From contig OY855903.1 of the NCBI GenBank assembly GCA_963693305.1, forward strand, positions 53,775,650 through 53,839,649: a stretch of DNA of 64,000 bases, read 5' to 3'. The notes under the pieces were generated by a model, which worked only from the letters and a program-made list of their open reading frames with translations, was not told the DNA's origin and made no database searches. The position numbers and the translations under genes are program-made. Shown in pieces: positions 44,186 to 57,659 of this stretch. How positions within the stretch are numbered: the first letter of the stretch is position 1; each line of letters opens with the position of its first letter. This stretch comes from Meandrina meandrites. Lineage: Eukaryota > Cnidaria > Anthozoa > Scleractinia > Meandrinidae.

Positions 44186-44640
44186 GGGCCTCTACATATA
44201 AGCCTGGTTGACCGGGCTGGCCCGGTTTCCGAGATCTCGCTTCACTCCTATTTACTTTGTAAAAAGTTTGATGTGTTCATATGAGAAGGCGGGCCATCCC
44301 GGTTACCGAGATCTCGGTTTCTACAACCGAGATCTCAACCGGGATGAAAATTTTCCCATATGAACACTTCAGACGGTTACCGGGACGAAACTTTTTTGGA
44401 CAAATTATCTTCGCTTTAGCAACAGGGCGGCCAAAATGGCATTATTTTCCCTTGTATGAATTTCTACTACAAAAGTATTCAAATTAGCTTTATTAGTGTG
44501 TTAATAAAGCTATGATAGTCTCGAACGATACAAGTTTATGTGGCGCCATTTTTTGCCCTGAATTTCGTCCCGGTAACCGGGCTGAAAATTCACCTCGGGA
44601 ACCGAGCCAGCCCGGTTACCGGGCTTATATGAAGAGGCCC
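44186..44640. mobile_element. 455-bp MITE, GGGCCTCTACATATAAGCC ends, TTA target site
   Basis: Inverted ends GGGCCTCTACATATAAGCC and GGCTTATATGAAGAGGCCC, flanked by TTA (44183-44185, 44641-44643). The interior has many CCGGTTACCGGG and GAGATCTCG palindromes. A 3-bp TTA/TAA site is typical of PIF/Harbinger-type transposases. Confidence 0.8.
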
Positions 44641-44660
44641 TTAGACTTCTAAATCATTAA

Positions 44661-44892
44661 AGCCGCTTTCAGTAATGCATGCATAGCGGATACTATCCTT
44701 TGACATGCTAAGCGAACAAGGATCGAAATCCACCAATCACACACTTACGCTGGTGTTTGTTTCATGTCACTTCTTTGGAAATGAGCCACAAGTTTAGAAG
44801 GTCATTCTAGTGGGCTGTGATTGGTGGGTTTCGATCCTTGTTTGGTTAGCATGTCGAAAGAGTGCCGCTATGCACGTAACACTGAAGCGGCT
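44661..44892. mobile_element. 232-bp MITE with about 80-bp inverted ends
   Basis: AGCCGCTTTCAGT to ACTGAAGCGGCT, with long inner arms (AAGGATCGAAATCCACCAAT against ATTGGTGGGTTTCGATCCTT). Lies 20 bp from the previous MITE. Confidence 0.8.
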
Positions 44893-44899
44893 ATAAAAC

Positions 44900-46720
44900 A
44901 CGTACGCGTTGTAATATTTAATAATATTTAATATTTGCTAACAAAAGCTGAAACTTGAGTAAAAAAACATACGACTTCATGGCCATGCGCATAGGGAAGC
45001 GAGACATCCCGTAGTGAAGCAAGAAATAGAACTGCTTGATTTCGAAATCTAAGCAGCGAGCATCGGAGTCACGTGACACGTATCACAATGCCCGCGATAC
45101 CGTTATGTCGCGATATTTCTTCCTACGATACGAATATCGATATTGAAACAGGATATCGATTCAAATACGATTCATTTGCATATTACTTACTTTTTCGGAG
45201 TTAACTTGCGATGAAAAAAGTTTTCCTTCTCTCTTTAATTTCATATGTTGCTTTGAAGTTTACAAGACTAAATGGCTCGATTGGGAAAGTTTAAATCCAT
45301 CAGTTCTTTAACATCCTGCATTGATAAAAACAGCGGGTTCCTTTTATACTTCGTGTAGTGTCAACAAAACGTTTCTCACCTCTTGTGGTTTATGTAATGT
45401 ACATGAAAAGACTCTAATTAAAGATGATTGCCAAGAAAAGGATAGAGGGGAAAATAGCGTTTTTATGTATTAAAAAAAACAGCTAAACTTAGCTTAAACA
45501 AAAACTAAAAGACCTGGGAATTTTGTCTTTCGTTTTGGACTATTAACAATATTAATTTCAAAGAACCATACTGGGGCGTAACTCTTTTGGCCTCTGTAAA
45601 AAGTATCAATGCAGTCGAGATAACTGTGCCATAAGTGCTTAAAACTTTAATTTTTTTTATTTTATTTTCTGTATCGATACAAATTGTTAAATATTTAATA
45701 ATAAACGGTTTAGGGGGACTTCGAGTATTTTGTGGACAAAATTATGTACCAAAATTATTTACACATTATTGCAATCTTTTATGTTACCTTTTCAAATATC
45801 TTATGAAAAGAAATCTTTTGTAACAACACCGAACATCGAAAACAAATTGCGAAGTTCCACTGAATGCCACTGAATCGCTTCAAAGACGATTTTACAAAAT
45901 AGCTGCACGTGCGTTTTGCCTATTCTTGGTTTTCATGTTACGTCATAAAATTCTGAAATCAAAATTCACTAGGCCTGCTAAATTTTCCTTTTCACTAAGT
46001 GTAAGATAAATGAAAACTATATCTTTTTTTGCAAATTTCCAGCTCGACAGTGTCCTTTGTTTTTGAATCAGAACAATATGAATACTTGAATATGAATATT
46101 TGAGTTCTCCGCCATATGTGACTTCAAGCCGAGGGCCGTGACAGAGCTGTTTTGTTTGGAAAAAGGCCTTTCCTTTCCATTTTAAGCAGATTGAACATTG
46201 TGAAAGAATACAAACTTATGAGCCAAACGAAGTCGCTATTATACCAAAATTGAGTTCCAGACGGTTTCTCTGACATCATTCCATACTGAGCTTCATACAT
46301 TTGCGTGGAAAGTTTCGGCAAATGACTCGCGAACGGTACACCGCACAGACCTGAAACTTGGAGGAATTGTTTATCTATTGACCTTCTATAATACTGAAAA
46401 TTCATAGCTTCTGAAGTTGAATGGTTATTTTTTCGATTGCGCGACAGTGAAAACCAGCAGTAGCTTGTGAACTCTTGAAATTCATTTTTTCACTGTTGTC
46501 GGTGTTATCACGGATAATTACTTACATCTTTAGCTTTTAAAAAGGGTAGAAAATAACGCAAAAGGATTTAAATTATTCTGGTACTCGATTTTTGTCCAAC
46601 TTAAATTAATATTACCCGATTTCTTGAAGGAATCCGTCTTATAGGTATCTTAGTTTGTGTACAAACGATCCAGCTAATATGCAATTCGTAAAGAAAACAA
46701 TAAAAATAAAACCAGTAAAA
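44900..46720. other. no gene recognised
   Basis: AT-rich; a small cluster of ATCGAT words near 45110-45165. The 93-codon ORF at 46124-46405 (minus) has no recognisable domain. Confidence 0.4.
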
Positions 46721-46734
46721 CAATAGCTATCCTC

Positions 46735-47215
46735 CATACCAAGCCACCCCGGGCGAGAGAGCTTTTCATACATTTCTTTGTAAATAGCTGCGAAAAAGTT
46801 TATATGAAAAACTACAAAGTTGGCTCAGGGGGTAGGGTGTCCCTGGGTGGCGGGTCACTCGCTTTGAAGGTAGGATGACCCTCAAGGGTAAGCCAACATT
46901 TTTCCATATAAACAGTTTTACTTTTTTGCCTCACCTACCAGGGACAAGTTGACACATACGGGGCATGCTACAATCAACGCTACAATCGGTCAAGACAAAG
47001 TGGCGGAAGATTTAAAATCGAAGTCGGCGGTAAATTCGTCCAAAATACTGGTTTTACTCGTCCTGATTTTTGAAAAGGCCGCCATATTAGATGTTTCAAA
47101 ACAACTTTCGCCAGTCTTCTGAACCGAGAGGTTTGGCTCGGTCAACAGCGACAACTTTTCTCATATAAACGCTCGGCAAAAGATGGCTCCCCCATATAAA
47201 CAGGCCTTTAGAAAG
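46735..47215. repeat. probable MITE-like repeat
   Basis: GC-richer block with several CATATAAAC and GGGTGTCCCTGG-type words, ending CCATATAAACAGGCCTTTAG. It resembles in style the 44.2-kb element, but terminal pairing is not clear. Confidence 0.35.
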
Positions 47216-47229
47216 GTGTTTGTTAAATG

Positions 47230-49900
47230 ACAATTTCACAGCTTTGGAACTAACCGTGTACTGCGATTCTAAAACTGTTTAGCCTGTTGACGAGACGAAA
47301 TCCTGGAGCGTAATGAACCATTCAAATGAAAGCTTCTAGGCAATACCTTTTTGTTGATTTTTTTTTTCAATATTTTATACCATAAAATTTCATGAATATG
47401 CCTCTGGCCACTTCAAGGAAGGAAGATTTGAAGACAGTAGACTATGTATGACTGCGCGACAATTTTTTCGTTTAACTTGCCACAAGCGCACTATCCGAGC
47501 TAGTCTCATTCCTTGTTCTCTTGAAAGCGAATGTAAGCAGGCCAGGCGTTGAATATTATTCAGTGTGAATCTGGTTTTCGGATTTTTCTCGGCGAATTTC
47601 ATAGCCATTGGGCGATTGCTTGCGATCATTTAGAAAGCAGTCTTTGGAGTTGATTTAACAAAGCAAACGAGAATTTTTTAATAATAAATATGACTGCTTT
47701 GTAACAAATATAATATTCATAATTTGCCTTCCTGGTTTAGATCCTTCCCTAAATATTAAGGATTATACGGTTTTCATTCACTCAAAAGTTGTATCAAAAA
47801 TTTTAAACTGAAAGCAAAACCTTTTCTTTTAAAGGTAAAATATTAGCCCCCACTTGAAGGCGATTAGCTCTAACTTGTAAAAATCGACACCTAAATGATT
47901 ACAAAAATTTAATCAACAACATCGACATCTTTAATCGTTTAAAAACTGACTTAAAAGCGTTTTTAAGTTAAGCAGAACGGGGAAAAGAGATACGCTCATT
48001 TGGTGAATCGAAAGGGTTTATTGTGTTAGTGATTTCAAATCCAACATGGTATATCCTACCAAATACGCCTTGCATAAAAGGTACAGTCTGCCCTGATAAC
48101 TAAGTAAATATGTTAACTTACGCATGACGCCGCAGCCACGATCCTGTGGATGTTTCGTTCCAAGATTTCTTCTTTTACAAGTAAAGCTGTGAAATAGCAC
48201 ATGAAAAATTATCTGGAATGCCTAGAAAATACTAGACATTTCAAATTTTACCAGTTTCTTTTATACAACAGCAGGATGTTTATGCTCATTTCAATGGCTG
48301 CCAATGTTAAAATATTTGCATATTTTGGGGGTTAAACTTTGCCAAAAACTGCCGACGTGATAGTGTTTGTAAACACACATCCATCAAATAATTAGAATAA
48401 AAGATAATTGAAAACTAATTTTAGCATACCACATTGTCGCAGAAATCTAAAGAAACATTACACATTTGGCGATTTTTGGTATCTAACAAAAACATTTCCA
48501 CAAAAACCCGTAATTTCGAACTCCTGCAATATAGCTTGTAATCAAAGTTTGCACTGAACACTGACATATAATTTTAATAACAGTATTTTATTTGAAGTTT
48601 GTCAGTCACGTTTACACGCACGTTTCTGTTTATATTAAAATCAACAAAATATTCATGACTTTTTTGTCTTGTTTTTGCACGTTCATTTTGGGGAGAAATA
48701 TTAAGAGACACAAAATAACAGTGGCGGCATTTGCCTTAGTTTATGTAATTCCTATAATCGAAATCTTGACACAATACCATTCTGATACGGAAAATATTTT
48801 ATCGGCACGCTTTGAAGGCCAACGCAGCGTCGACACCGACGACTGATAGAGATCAGAACGTTTAGAAATGATTGATAGCCTGTTAGGCTTCATTTTAAGA
48901 ATCGAAACAACAACGACAACTAAATTAAATTCTTTAGTATTACTTTGTAAAATTTGTAAATTTTTGTGGCAAAATGTAGCAACATAATTTAAAATTGAAA
49001 TTAACAGAATTGTTGAAAGTAATGTTTGGTGAAAAACCACTTTGCCGTTTTTTCTTTTAATAACCGACCCTGTTTTGATAAAGGAAAAGATAATAACCTT
49101 TTTTATAACGACACTTGAGAGGATGTGTTTATTTAAGAGAAATTATGTATTTAACCAAGGGAGAATCTTTGAAAATACGAGCTAACCTTTTTCTGGAAAG
49201 ACAGTTTGTAAATAGTTTCTGAAAGATACTTTTATTACACTCGAGAAAAGAAACTGTTTGACAAGAACTATATCAAAATCAAAAGCAAACAGCTGCACCG
49301 TTGAGACCGCTGTTTTGCAATTTTCATGTCACCAGTTATAGGATATGTTTCAACATATTGCCCTGAAACAAGACCACCTTATCAAAATTGATATCTCAAA
49401 ATTCAAAAATGGCACCGAGGCTTTCCGCCTGACTTCTACATGTGGTTTTATTTCTTGTGCATGGGAATTAATAGACAAAGGAATACTCGAAAATTTGCAA
49501 TTCCTGGACTCATGTAGGGATTTTCATACATCAAACATGGGCTATTTTTTTTAGATCAGTAGGAGACAATCGTAGCAAGACTAATTTCTGAGCGGAAAGG
49601 GATAAGCGTTTACGCAAATTTTGATGTATCTAAACTGCTTTGCTTTGGAGATATTTTGAAATTTACAAAGGTTCAGCTGAATAACTGAGGTTTTTAATTC
49701 GAATGGTACAAACTGAACCCAATTTTTAACTTTGTCGATCGACTTCAGTACACAGCAAGCCTTAAAATGTGAAACTGAACTAAACACGAATGATGTTAGA
49801 TGTCGTCAATTAAGGTATCTCGTGTTATGCATCGATCAATCTGCGAGTATTTTTTCTCCCCGAAGGATATGATGCTAATAGTCCTTTGCAGCATTGATAC
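47230..49900. other. no gene recognised
   Basis: AT-rich, chance ORFs only. Confidence 0.45.
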
Positions 49901-49915
49901 ACCTTAGGTAGAGGT

Positions 49916-50672
49916 ACTAGTTCTCGTCCACATAGCCCTTTTTGCCTCTCTTAGCCGGATGGGCCTTGGCACGAGAAACAAAGGGCTCTGGGAACATGGG
50001 ATTTTTGAATTAATTCGAATTGTTTTGATTGGCCGTTTGAAACAAAGAAATCTTGAGCGGGGGATAAAAAACGCCATGATTTTCCGGCAATATATAGAAA
50101 TAAAAATATAGCAAGGCTGATACTACGTGAAAAGGAAACTTTGCGAGACACCGAACCGATAAAGCAAGGTTGTAACCTCGGACAACTGTTTCGTCCCTTT
50201 CGGGACTCGTTAGTGCGGTGAAGCAAATTTGAATAACGCCAGCGCAAGTGCCAGCGCAAATAAATTGTAAACTGACCCGTACACTATATCATGTTTCGTA
50301 CTTTGAACTCACGTGTCCCCTGAATCATGCTCTGCCACATCACGTGTTTCGGGGAGCAAGAAGATAGTGTCACGATGGTGTCTCGCAAAGTGAAATACTG
50401 AATGTGGATGATCAAAACCGACCTAAACACTCAAGCGAATGGCCACAACCATGCTTAAAGAAAACGCAGCACATCGGATCTAAGAAAACTGAGAAAACGT
50501 TATTCACTGATTCAGCTGATTAGATCTCTTCTAGATCCTGCGCTGGCAGCATGATTGCATACACGAAGACCGGAAGTCCCCGAATCTAGGACTCTAGAGC
50601 CCTTCGTTTCTCGTGCCAAGGCCCCCCCGGCTAAGAGAAGTGAAAAGGGCTATGGGGACGAGAAACTGAGGA
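49916..50672. mobile_element. inverted-repeat-bounded element carrying hammerhead copy 2
   Basis: The left end (CTAGTTCTCGTCC...CTTAGCCGG...GCCTTGGCACGAGAAACAA) and the right end (TTTCTCGTGCCAAGGCC...GACGAGAAACT) are inverted over about 65 bp. Between them lies the inverse of the 17.2-17.8 kb hammerhead repeat. It may be a Penelope-like insertion with an inverted partial copy, or a TIR element that captured one. Confidence 0.6.
50175..50219 (-). pseudogene. decayed hammerhead ribozyme
   Basis: The minus strand aligns with the 17.5-kb hammerhead. Stem II is strong (GTCCC-GAAA-GGGAC) and GAAA and the TC cleavage dinucleotide remain. The invariant core reads CTAACGA instead of CTGANGA, and stem I has mismatches. 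It should be inactive. Confidence 0.75.
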
Positions 50673-50679
50673 GTAACTT

Positions 50680-53600
50680 GCCCAAGGACAGAATGACCCC
50701 TACAACGGCTAGAACCCAGGCCACTCAAAGTCCAGCCCAGAAATAAATTGTGCCATTTCATCAATTTAAAGAGGGATTTCATGGCATCATGACGACCACA
50801 TTGGTGTTCCCTGACGGTGAAATCTTCTTTCCTCGAAAATAATTGTTTTTGTTATTCGAATTTGTTTTGGGAAATGCTAAGTTATTTAGTTGCCAGGAGC
50901 TATAGCTTTGCTCAAATTGCATAGGCCTTTATATCACGTTATGGCAACTATGAAATGAACAACAGCGAGTGCTGTTATCCCTGCTTGATACTGGTAGACA
51001 AAAGTTGGATAAAATGTCTCATTACTCGTCAAATGTGGATAACTTTTATTTGTTATTTAATAAGAATATGACTTATTTCGAATCAACCGATTTAAACCGC
51101 AACGAGGTCACTCGTACATGTCGTACGTGACACAAATGAGGGCTAAGATCTCTTTGATCATCGATCATACAAAACATCTACTAGCTGTTGATCCCACATA
51201 TGTGAAACTGTAAACCTAAAGAAAAAAGACTGAACTCTCTTTTGATAAAATATTACAAGATTTGGGATAATACCGGTCGGCTTTTTGATTCGCTGGATTG
51301 GGCTAATTTTCAACTTTTGCTCAAATGTAAAAAGTCTATCTAATTACCCCGGCCTCAAGTTGCTCATGATGAAACGCAGATAAAATTAAAAACCATATCT
51401 TTACTAAAGAAGGGCTATTGTATGCAACTAAATTTGAGAAAGATTATTAGCGATGCTAGTGTCGTAACCGAAAGGGCAAAATTTTGGGCTCACGCGAAGT
51501 GAGATCTGAGCGTCCGGTACGATGACTGTTTTTTTTATACGGATTTCTGTCATTATAATGAATATTTTATCAAATTAACATTTGGTTACTTACCTAGCCC
51601 TGCAAACTGACAAAGTGTGAGCAAAAATGATTTTTTTTGACCGTGGCTCCGATTTCTCTGATTTTTACTGACACTTACTAGCTGTCATTCGGTTCGAGTT
51701 TGCTATTGGACGTACGTGATGGTTTACACTCCTTTAGAATCATTGTTCGTTTGAAATTGTTCATATCATTCATATTCACAACGAAAGTGCGTAATTCACT
51801 CAAAATATCCTAGAATAAACACAATATTTTTATGGCTCAAAACACAGTCATTTTGAGTGAGAACTGCTATTTTTTCGGCTTGTAAGAAATATCCGCACAT
51901 TTTCGCATTCTCTATTACTGTACAAATGAAAGATTTTTACATTTGGCCAATATTCAATACTTTCTGGATGCAGGATGATCGCTTAGTCAATTCAGGATTT
52001 TGCTTTTTTTTCCTTTGGGCTGTATTTTCTTTAGTAATTAAAGACCGGGCTTTCCTTTGTTTTCATTTATATAATATTTGATTTATCTAAAACGGTTTTC
52101 TTTTTAAAGGCGGCATCGAACAGTATGGCAACAGATCGAGAAAAGCAGAGAACAACCGCAACTGTTCTCTAATCAGCGCAACAACGAAAGCTGGAATGAC
52201 TGGATGAACAGAATCTTATGTTTGATTCTTCAGCTTGGAAGTAATATTTTTTCTATATACGACATGAAAAGTGGTCATATGACACCTAATTATTTATGCG
52301 CAGCTAGCCAGCTCGCAAACAAAAGAGAATAACAGGATTTAATTTAAGGTACCTGTCAGTGCTACGGCAAACTAATTCATCGGGATAATTAAACACAACA
52401 GGGTTAAGACTGTCATTTATAAATTAAAGCTAATGTGTTGAAATTGCTTCGTTAAACAGGAAAATCTAAGCAAACTGTCCAAAACTGACAAGCTGACAAG
52501 CGGAGTAACCGTCCTGATCTTGTCTGTCATTTGCTTCCCATACCTATTAATTCCTGTCACCTGCGTTTTAAAACGTTTACCTCACTTTTCTCTATGAACA
52601 AAATACAAAACAGCTTTTCTGAATGTTTCGAATGAGATTGTTCGACGAATTTCATCTTAAAGGACAATTCGGCTATTATATTAACTGTTTGCTCAATTTT
52701 ATCGGAGAAATACCCATTTTTTGCTGAACGAACGACAAAGCAATCTATTCCTCTCATGTGTAAATACAAAGCGAAGAAATAGAGCTTTAGCGCCTAGCAA
52801 CTTGGCATAAAACACAATAGTTTTTTTTTCGCAATGCCGCTCGTCAAAACCTCAGGCGATCCTCGTTTCGGATTGCTTGAGGTTTAGAAAAAGGTTAATT
52901 TGAAACTTTTAGATAATGTTTTGTGTTCAAATATACCAGAAAGTGTACTATTCAGCGAATTGACTCAAAAGAGAATTAACCTCACCTAGAATACTGGATA
53001 TTGTTGAAATCTGGCATTGTTTTCAAAAACATTTTAGTTCAAAATTTTCGATTTTAATGGCTTGAAAAAACAAACAAACAAAAAAAACAACAACAACAGT
53101 CACGTTTGTTACGACTTCTTGTACATCGCCTAGTAATGCATCAGCAACAAGAACATGTTTTTCCAAAGGGAGATTGGGATCTTAAAGATCTTCCATTTTT
53201 TTTAATCAATATTGTAAAATCACATATATAGCTTACATAACGCAGCGAGGACTAGATTGCCGTTTATCTCATAATGTAAGCCTGTATCTCCCATTTCCTT
53301 CGTATAAAAACCCGTTTTATACAATACCACAACATATGGATATCTACTTGTTTTTCTTAATATTTAAGTTTATCAACCACAGAAACTAAATTTGCATAAG
53401 GCTTCTCCATAATTGCTTTCAAGAAATCTCACCACCGTGACGGTAAATTAACAACAGATAAAACTTACCACTGAGGTCAAAACACACCAGTTGTTACTTC
53501 GCGAGCATTAATCTCTATAGCCGGTTCACCCTGAAACGAAATCGTCGACAATGTAGGTCAGTGAGCTCGTTAAGTTTACTGACGTCAATAAATTCGCTCA

Positions 53601-54900
53601 CAATTATGCACTACTGAGGGTTATGGTCAAATTTTGAGAGATCAGTCGTACATGCCAAACACAGCATAAGAGGTCACAAGAACCTTTTTCTCGACTGGGG
53701 CCATTTTCACCGGCAAAGCATGGTCACTACGATAAATAGTGGTTCGTCACGTGGTTTATAAAACCCAGGATTGTTTTGGAGTATTTATTTACGAAAACTG
53801 GGCCAGTTTAATCACGTGCCCCATGCGGGCTCTGCGATAACAAATGGTGCAAGAGAGGAAGTGAGCGGGTGGTACCAGAAATCGAATTAGACGCAATGAC
53901 GTCATTAATTACTATTTGAAAAGTTTAAATTGAAGCACAAAAGTAGAGATTGTAGTGTACATAAACAATAACATGAAATTGCACAATTTTCAGATCAGAG
54001 TTGCTCATGACGAAATTTTCGACCATATTTGGGTACTGAAGCAGCATAGTGGCAAAGAGAAACACTTAGCCTAGCTTTTCAGAAATACCTTAAAGCGTGA
54101 CAAGATCTTTTAAATACTGTTTCTCTTTACCTCAATTGTACATTTAAAGGTTTGCTGTGTATAAAAGTCCATTAACAGGGTGGAAATATTGGTTTCCAAC
54201 CCGTCGTAGAAGTCAAAATGGCGTATCTCCACAGGAAACCCATTCTGGCCGGTCACACGAAAATTTTAATGAAATTTGCCGTTGTTGATGTCATCAACAA
54301 CATGTTAAGAAAACAGCTTTGTGAAGAAAGAACTTAAGATTTTTCAATTTTGATGACGTCCGTCCCACGCAAATCTCCTATCGATATAAGAGGGTGCGTT
54401 TTTTAACGGTTTGTCTAAATATCATATTCCGAAAATTAGATCTTATGGAAGGAACAAGGCCCGGGGAACAAGACAACACTTTTTCAAGCACTTTTATACA
54501 TATATCGTTGAAATTTTTAAAATGTTGAGCTGTTACAAAAATCTCACACTTAAGGACTAATGACCTTGAAAATAATAATAAAATACTATTGCTGACTTGA
54601 AAACTGGTTTTGTTTAGTCGCTCGCCATTTTGGATTTTCCTTTCAGTCGGTCGTCGTATTGAATCTTTTAACAGTCGTGTTAAAGCAAATATTATTCTGA
54701 TTTCAAATAATTCTGACAATCTTATTATTGAACGAACTTCGCTTTCTGAACGCTAGTACTGAATATGGAAAGTACCTTTCATGCACTTCTCAGTCAATTT
54801 TATCTCATGTTACTTTTGCAATAGTGTATAGCGTCCTGCAGTTGACATCTGGACACTTTGAAAGCGATAGTTCGTATGATTAATATCTGTGAAAATCCTT
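50680..54900. other. no gene recognised; one possible non-coding exon
   Basis: AT-rich. A 62-nt block at 53469-53530 (minus) is bordered by TTTCAG and GTAAGT. Its only long frame reads GEPAIEINAREV to a stop, so it would be a UTR or terminal exon if real. Confidence 0.4.
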
Positions 54901-54914
54901 CAAATTAAAGTTAT

Positions 54915-55420
54915 TAGGCAGTACTTTCGTGTGGTGCTGTTTACTTTGCTGTACAGTATGTTTGCCGCTTTTTCGTTTTGTGGACAAAATCCTACTGTCT
55001 GACTATTCAAAAGAAAACTATTGAGCAGTACTTCCATGTGGTACTGTTTATTATGCTGTACAAGGTGGTTCTATTAAACTTTTAAGTCTGTGGATGAAAC
55101 CCCAGTGTGTGACCAATTAACTGAAAACTATTCAGCAGTACTTTCATGTGAAAAGCACAAATTATGTGCTTTAATGCGATGCTGTTTATTATGCTTACAA
55201 GGTGGTTCTAAGTTTTCAGTCTGTGGATGAAACCCTAGTGTGTGACTGTTCAAATAAACGCAATTGAGCAGTACTGTCATGCACTTTCTGTTTATTATGC
55301 TGTACAGGGTGGCTGTGAATAAAACCCTAGAGTGCGACTCTGCTCCACATGAAAGCTATTGAGCAGTACTTTCATATGGTGCTGTTCGGTGGATAAAACC
55401 CTAGTGACTGACTACACTCT
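54915..55420. repeat. satellite-like tandem repeat, period about 110-130 bp, 4-5 copies
   Basis: Repeating blocks GAGCAGTACTTTCATGTGG, CTGTTTATTATGCTGTACA, GGTGGTTCT and GTGGATGAAACCCTAGTGTG recur near 54915, 55020, 55135, 55265 and 55355, with indels. No ORF. Confidence 0.85.
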
Positions 55421-55429
55421 TTTTTTGTA

Positions 55430-56990
55430 TAAGAACCATTTCTATAAGAACGTTGCGGATAAGATTTGCCCAAAATTTAAGAAAATGTACGAGCTAAAGT
55501 AAGAACTTTCTCAGGCTCAGCCAAATTTTACTCGTTCTTATAAAAAAAGAGAATGTATTCAAATGAGAACTAATGAGAAGCATAGGTGATCAATAATAAA
55601 TGCCTTTCGTCAGGTTGTCGAGACTAGCTCCTTATTTACATCGCTAACAACGTAAATTCAGAAATTTATTTACCTTTGCTCCCGGGAAAACGAAGTGCTC
55701 ATTTTAATAACCACTTGGTTATGCTGAGTACAGACGAAACCTTTTAACTGAACAGGGCCATTGTTTATTTTTCTCACCCTCTTGGTGAACTATGAACGTT
55801 TTAGTTCAACAAGACTCACGCAAGTTTCTATCACACAAGCAGCTGTATAGATTGTCAAAACGATTCTAAGTTAGGTGTCTTTGTATAACTGTTGAAACGG
55901 GTTTTGAAGTTGGACCACCGCACGACTCTCTCCATTAAGAATGCTCTGTGTGTACATTTATAAAGACTATACAATAATTACCTACAGCGAACTTTTCACC
56001 GTTTCTATCAACAACCAGCGTTTCATCATATAAGTGTATCAACGAGGGAAAAGGATCCCACTTAGTTTAGTGTGCTTTGTAAAGTATTAAAGATTCAGGA
56101 GAAGAAAAGAAAAGACCAGGAGAATATGCAGGCTGTACTTACTGACTTGAGCGAGTTCCCTGAATCGTGCTGCAACAGTGTTCGGCATAAAATCCAAGGA
56201 CACGCTACGCAACACTTTCTTGAATTGCCTCTATTCGCTTGATGTTTGACATATAATTAATCCCTTTTCTTGGTTGTGATTATTTTTCGCTAAGCAAGTT
56301 ATATTTCACGGTGAAGTACTGAATTCGTGAGCGTAAAAGCCGTTTGCTATCGAAGGCGTGATTTTCAGAAGCCGGAGTCAGACAGTGCAAACAATGTTAT
56401 TGGAAGGATTTAAAGTTGTCAGGTGCGTCAAGATGAGTTTGAAAACAATTAAAGGACTCTATAGACGTTCATTGGCATAATACTTAATGCAACTACCTGA
56501 AAAGCAGGTGTATAATTAAAGACAATCTCAAAAACAACGCAAAATAAAACGGTGGAGTTAAACAGACAAGGCATTTTAAAACATACTTTTCGTGTTAAAT
56601 ACTCTTTTGCAAGTCTGCTCCGGCGGCACGCTTTTTTTTTCCCTTTATAACAATAATGCTTTAAAGTGTGTGGATCGTTTTAGTGTCGTCATTCTATAAT
56701 GATGTGTCACTCAAGGCACTTAAAAATTTTGGTTGCCGAGGAAACATTTGATAACACATGCCCAACTAAAAGCATTTTATGTGAGCTTTGTTTACAAATA
56801 GATAAGACAAAAACAGCCATTAACCAGTTTATCATTCGAACAGTGCAATATCTGTACCCTGACCTTGTTGTTATCGAAGTGGTATAAATTAAAAACAACG
56901 CTAGTCGTATAAGGCTCTCAAGTTATTAAAACGTTGATAATTGAAATGATCGTAAATTTATTTCAGTGCTAATGGTAAGGAAAAAGTAGA
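55430..56990. other. no gene recognised
   Basis: Includes an imperfect inverted repeat near 55435-55555 (TATAAGAAC... against GTTCTTATA) directly after the satellite. The rest is AT-rich with chance ORFs. Confidence 0.4.
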
Positions 56991-57003
56991 CTGTATTCAT
57001 TAA

Positions 57004-57411
57004 GGCAGGGGTACACCTGGAGCCTGTTTTTCCACCGGTAAAATTGGTTTAATGCGAATATCTCGTCCGCGTTTCAAGTAATCCAGAAGCTCTATGCTCA
57101 TTTCACAAAGCTATGTTTAGCGGTGTTTTGTAAATTTTTTGGTGATTTTTGGGGATGTTTGGAAAGAGATAGTTTTTCTCAAAGGATTAGTAAAATTTGG
57201 AGAAATAAGAAATATTAAAGATTTAATGTGATTTTAAAGTGAGAATTTGAAGTTAAAAATTAGTATATGGACGCCCAAACAGTCCCCTGACAACCCGGGG
57301 TGCTCTTGCGTGGGGTTCAACTGTCTGTTGGTGTTTCAAAAATAATTTTCATTCTTCTATCCCTTCCTTAAATCTCTTAAAATTTCACTCAAAATGGGGT
57401 GTACCCCCACC
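57004..57411. mobile_element. 408-bp MITE flanked by TTAA, GGGGTACACC ends
   Basis: Inverted ends GGCAGGGGTACACC and GGTGTACCCCCACC with TTAA on both sides (57000-57003, 57412-57415). The right half matches 31619-31885 in inverse. piggyBac-type target. Confidence 0.75.
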
Positions 57412-57659
57412 TTAAAGAACAAGCATGAATCCAAAATAGGGTTCTAAGATAGGGTTCTAATAGTAAGGGTTGCATGCAGTAACGCATTCGAACCCAGTGC
57501 CTTTGCCGTCTCGGTGTGCACGTGCTCTGCCACTAAGCAATGTTAGTAGAATTCTACTAGTATACTTATGCAATTGCTGCAATCTAATTGGCTGAGCTAT
57601 TAAACACTATCAGCTATTAGTGTGCAGTGGCTGAAGGTCGTCTACAGAATGGCGACATT

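Noticed and set aside
54378..54719. 113-codon minus ORF
   Set aside because: No motif, no splice context; length is within chance range in this window.
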